Below, one piece after another: positions 5,869 to 7,421 of a stretch of DNA of 7,421 nucleotides. Under the pieces are notes generated by a model. It was given only the letters and a program-made list of their open reading frames with translations, was not told the origin of the DNA and made no database searches. Source of the DNA: JANRLJ01 sp034437895 (lineage in GTDB: Bacteria; Chloroflexota; Anaerolineae; Aggregatilineales; Phototrophicaceae). A program made the position numbers and the translations under genes. The stretch is from assembly GCA_034437895.1 (NCBI GenBank), contig DAOTTO010000027.1, forward strand, positions 1 through 7,421. The letters run 5' to 3'. How positions within the stretch are numbered: position 1 is the stretch's first letter; each line of letters begins with the position of its first letter.

Positions 5869-7421
5869 ATGTTATCGAGAAGACTTCAAGATCAACAGAA
5901 AAAAGAAACCGATGACAAGTCAGCCCAGTCTTCCGCATTTGCAAATTTTGAGGATGACGAGGAACTTGATTCCCTTCTGAATACGCCTGCTGCTCCATCT
6001 AAACCAGCCGCCCCTGTCGCTGCACCTAAACCCAGCGGCCCGGTTGGGAAGGTGGTGGTTGAGCCAACCGGTGTCTTTGATAAAGGCATGACGCTCGATA
6101 CCGGGTATGAAGTGCCGCCCAAACGCCGCACGACCCCTCAAGTGAAAAAATTACGCAAGCAGCTCCGTCCCAAGCTGTTGGCTTTTCCCGACGAAGCCGA
6201 TCAATGGAGGCGCGGCGACACGGAAAAAGAACGCCTTATCCTTGACCGCCTCAAAACCGTCCTGGAAAAAATGCAGGTTAAACTGAGCAATGCCGAACTG
6301 CATGAGTTACAGGAATGTATGCTCAACGATTTACTCGGTTTCGGCGCGATTGAGCCGCTGATCCAAGACCGGACGTGTTCGGAAATCATGGTCAACGGCG
6401 GCGAAATTATCTTTGCCGAGCAAAAAGGCAAACTGCACGAGACTGAAATCGTCTTCGATGACGAAGAATCCGTCATCTGGACAGCACAGCGCATCGTCCG
6501 CCCGCTCCAGCGCGAACTCAGTCGTAAATATCCGATGGTCGATGCCCGCCTGCCCGATGGCTCGCGTGTGCATATCGTCAGCCAGCCTTCCGCCTTACTC
6601 GGTACGACCATTACCATTCGTAAATTTCCTGAAAAACGCCTGACCGTCGCTGATCTGGTGAAGTTCGGTTCGTTCCCAAATGATGTGGCGCAGTTTTTAG
6701 AAGCATGTGTCGTATCGCGGTTGAATATCGTTGTCTCTGGCGGTACAGGATCGGGTAAGACGACGCTGCTGAACGTCCTCAGTTCTTATATTCCCGAAGA
6801 CGAGCGCATCATCACCGTCGAGGACTCGGCAGAATTGCAATTGGCTCAGCGCCACGTCGTCCGGCTGGAAACCGCGCCGCCCATTCCCGGCACCGCCACC
6901 GAAGGCATGTTAAGCATCCGCGATTTGGTCAAAGGGACGCTGCGTATGCGCCCAGATCGGCTGGTAATCGGGGAAGTGCGCGATGGCGCGGCGCTCGATA
7001 TGCTCCAAGCCATGAATACAGGGCATGATGGTTCGCTAACCACCGTCCACAGCAACAGCCCGCGTGATGCCGTAGCCCGTCTGGAAACGTTGTGCCTGAT
7101 GGCAGGTATGGATTTGCCCTTGTTAGTCGTCCGCGCCCAAATCGCCGCCGCCATTCATTTATTTGTGCAGCAAGCCCGCCTTAAAGATGGCAGCCGTAAA
7201 GTCGTCCAAGTGACCGAAATTCAAGGTATGGAAGGCGAAAGCGTCACGCTGCAAGACATCTTCGTCTATCGCACGACGGGACAAAAAGAACAAGGCTACA
7301 GCCATGAAGGCGGCGGCGCGTTAGAGCCTACGGGCTTCCGTCCTAAGTTCGTGGACAAGTTTAAGCAGTTTGGCTTCAACCTGCCGGGGCGCATATTCGG
7401 CGCAGGGCAGAGCAAGTTCTA
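5869..7421 (+). CDS. cpaF: CpaF/TadA-family secretion ATPase of a Tad pilus system (runs to window end)
   Basis: Hexameric secretion ATPase of the VirB11/GspE superfamily that powers Tad (Flp) pilus assembly at the cytoplasmic face of the membrane. The open frame has 517 codons and then TA at the window edge, which may be the first two bases of a stop codon. Residues about 10-95 are polar and rich in Pro, Ala and acidic residues, probably disordered. The N-terminal domain follows, with LLGFGAIEPLI (155-165) and EIMVNGG (172-178), then MVDARLPDGSRVH (223-235). The ATPase core has Walker A GGTGSGKTT (291-299), Asp box EDSAEL (318-323), Walker B LVIGE (365-369, with catalytic Glu369) and His box TGHDGSLTTVH (384-394). 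All these are intact. No forkhead-associated domain is present. The start is supported by GAGAGG eight bases upstream. The gene is divergent from the transporter, and tadB/tadC-like genes would be expected after 7421. Confidence 0.93.
   Translation, partial: MLSRRLQDQQKKETDDKSAQSSAFANFEDDEELDSLLNTPAAPSKPAAPVAAPKPSGPVGKVVVEPTGVFDKGMTLDTGYEVPPKRRTTPQVKKLRKQLRPKLLAFPDEADQWRRGDTEKERLILDRLKTVLEKMQVKLSNAELHELQECMLNDLLGFGAIEPLIQDRTCSEIMVNGGEIIFAEQKGKLHETEIVFDDEESVIWTAQRIVRPLQRELSRKYPMVDARLPDGSRVHIVSQPSALLGTTITIRKFPEKRLTVADLVKFGSFPNDVAQFLEACVVSRLNIVVSGGTGSGKTTLLNVLSSYIPEDERIITVEDSAELQLAQRHVVRLETAPPIPGTATEGMLSIRDLVKGTLRMRPDRLVIGEVRDGAALDMLQAMNTGHDGSLTTVHSNSPRDAVARLETLCLMAGMDLPLLVVRAQIAAAIHLFVQQARLKDGSRKVVQVTEIQGMEGESVTLQDIFVYRTTGQKEQGYSHEGGGALEPTGFRPKFVDKFKQFGFNLPGRIFGAGQSKF

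Overview
The window looks like a chromosomal segment of a Chloroflexota bacterium, perhaps of the Anaerolineae. This is inference, not a database result. It rests on three things: a large NACHT protein with a partial FGE-like module and an Arg/Leu/Ala/Asp dipeptide tract, a solute-binding protein with a Thr/Glu/Ala/Pro-rich C-terminal tail, and a Tad-type secretion ATPase beside GC-rich interspersed palindromes. Cyanobacteria carry similar NACHT proteins, so the assignment is not firm.

Layout. Positions 1-436 are AT-rich and non-coding, with small hairpins. Positions 437-3349 (+) encode a 970-residue STAND NTPase: two predicted membrane helices, a NACHT ATPase with intact Walker A and B motifs, a helical region, a cut-down FGE/SUMF1-like module, a 38-unit dipeptide repeat and a helical C-terminus. 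Positions 3350-3528 lie between convergent genes and hold a bidirectional terminator hairpin and a 108-bp GC-rich inverted repeat with a G-quadruplex motif. Positions 3529-4428 and 4641-5534 (both -) encode the permease and the secreted binding protein of a polar amino acid ABC importer. They are separated by 212 bp containing a GC-rich palindrome. Positions 5535-5868 form a divergent promoter region. From 5869 to the window end (+) runs a nearly complete or complete CpaF/TadA secretion ATPase, an open frame that simply has no stop codon inside the window.

How they work together. The binding protein and permease form an importer whose ATP-binding subunit is not here. CpaF would power a Tad pilus, with partner genes expected beyond 7421. 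The NACHT gene stands alone, without a visible effector or defence partner. By analogy with bacterial NACHT/STAND proteins it may be a self-contained, membrane-attached sensor of phage or stress.

The most unusual element is the repeat in the NACHT gene (2708-2935). It has 38 hexanucleotide units encoding alternating [R/L/S][A/D/N]. Except for the last two units, all differences between units change the amino acid and none is synonymous. It looks like a recombinogenic, possibly hypervariable, segment of an immune-type receptor.
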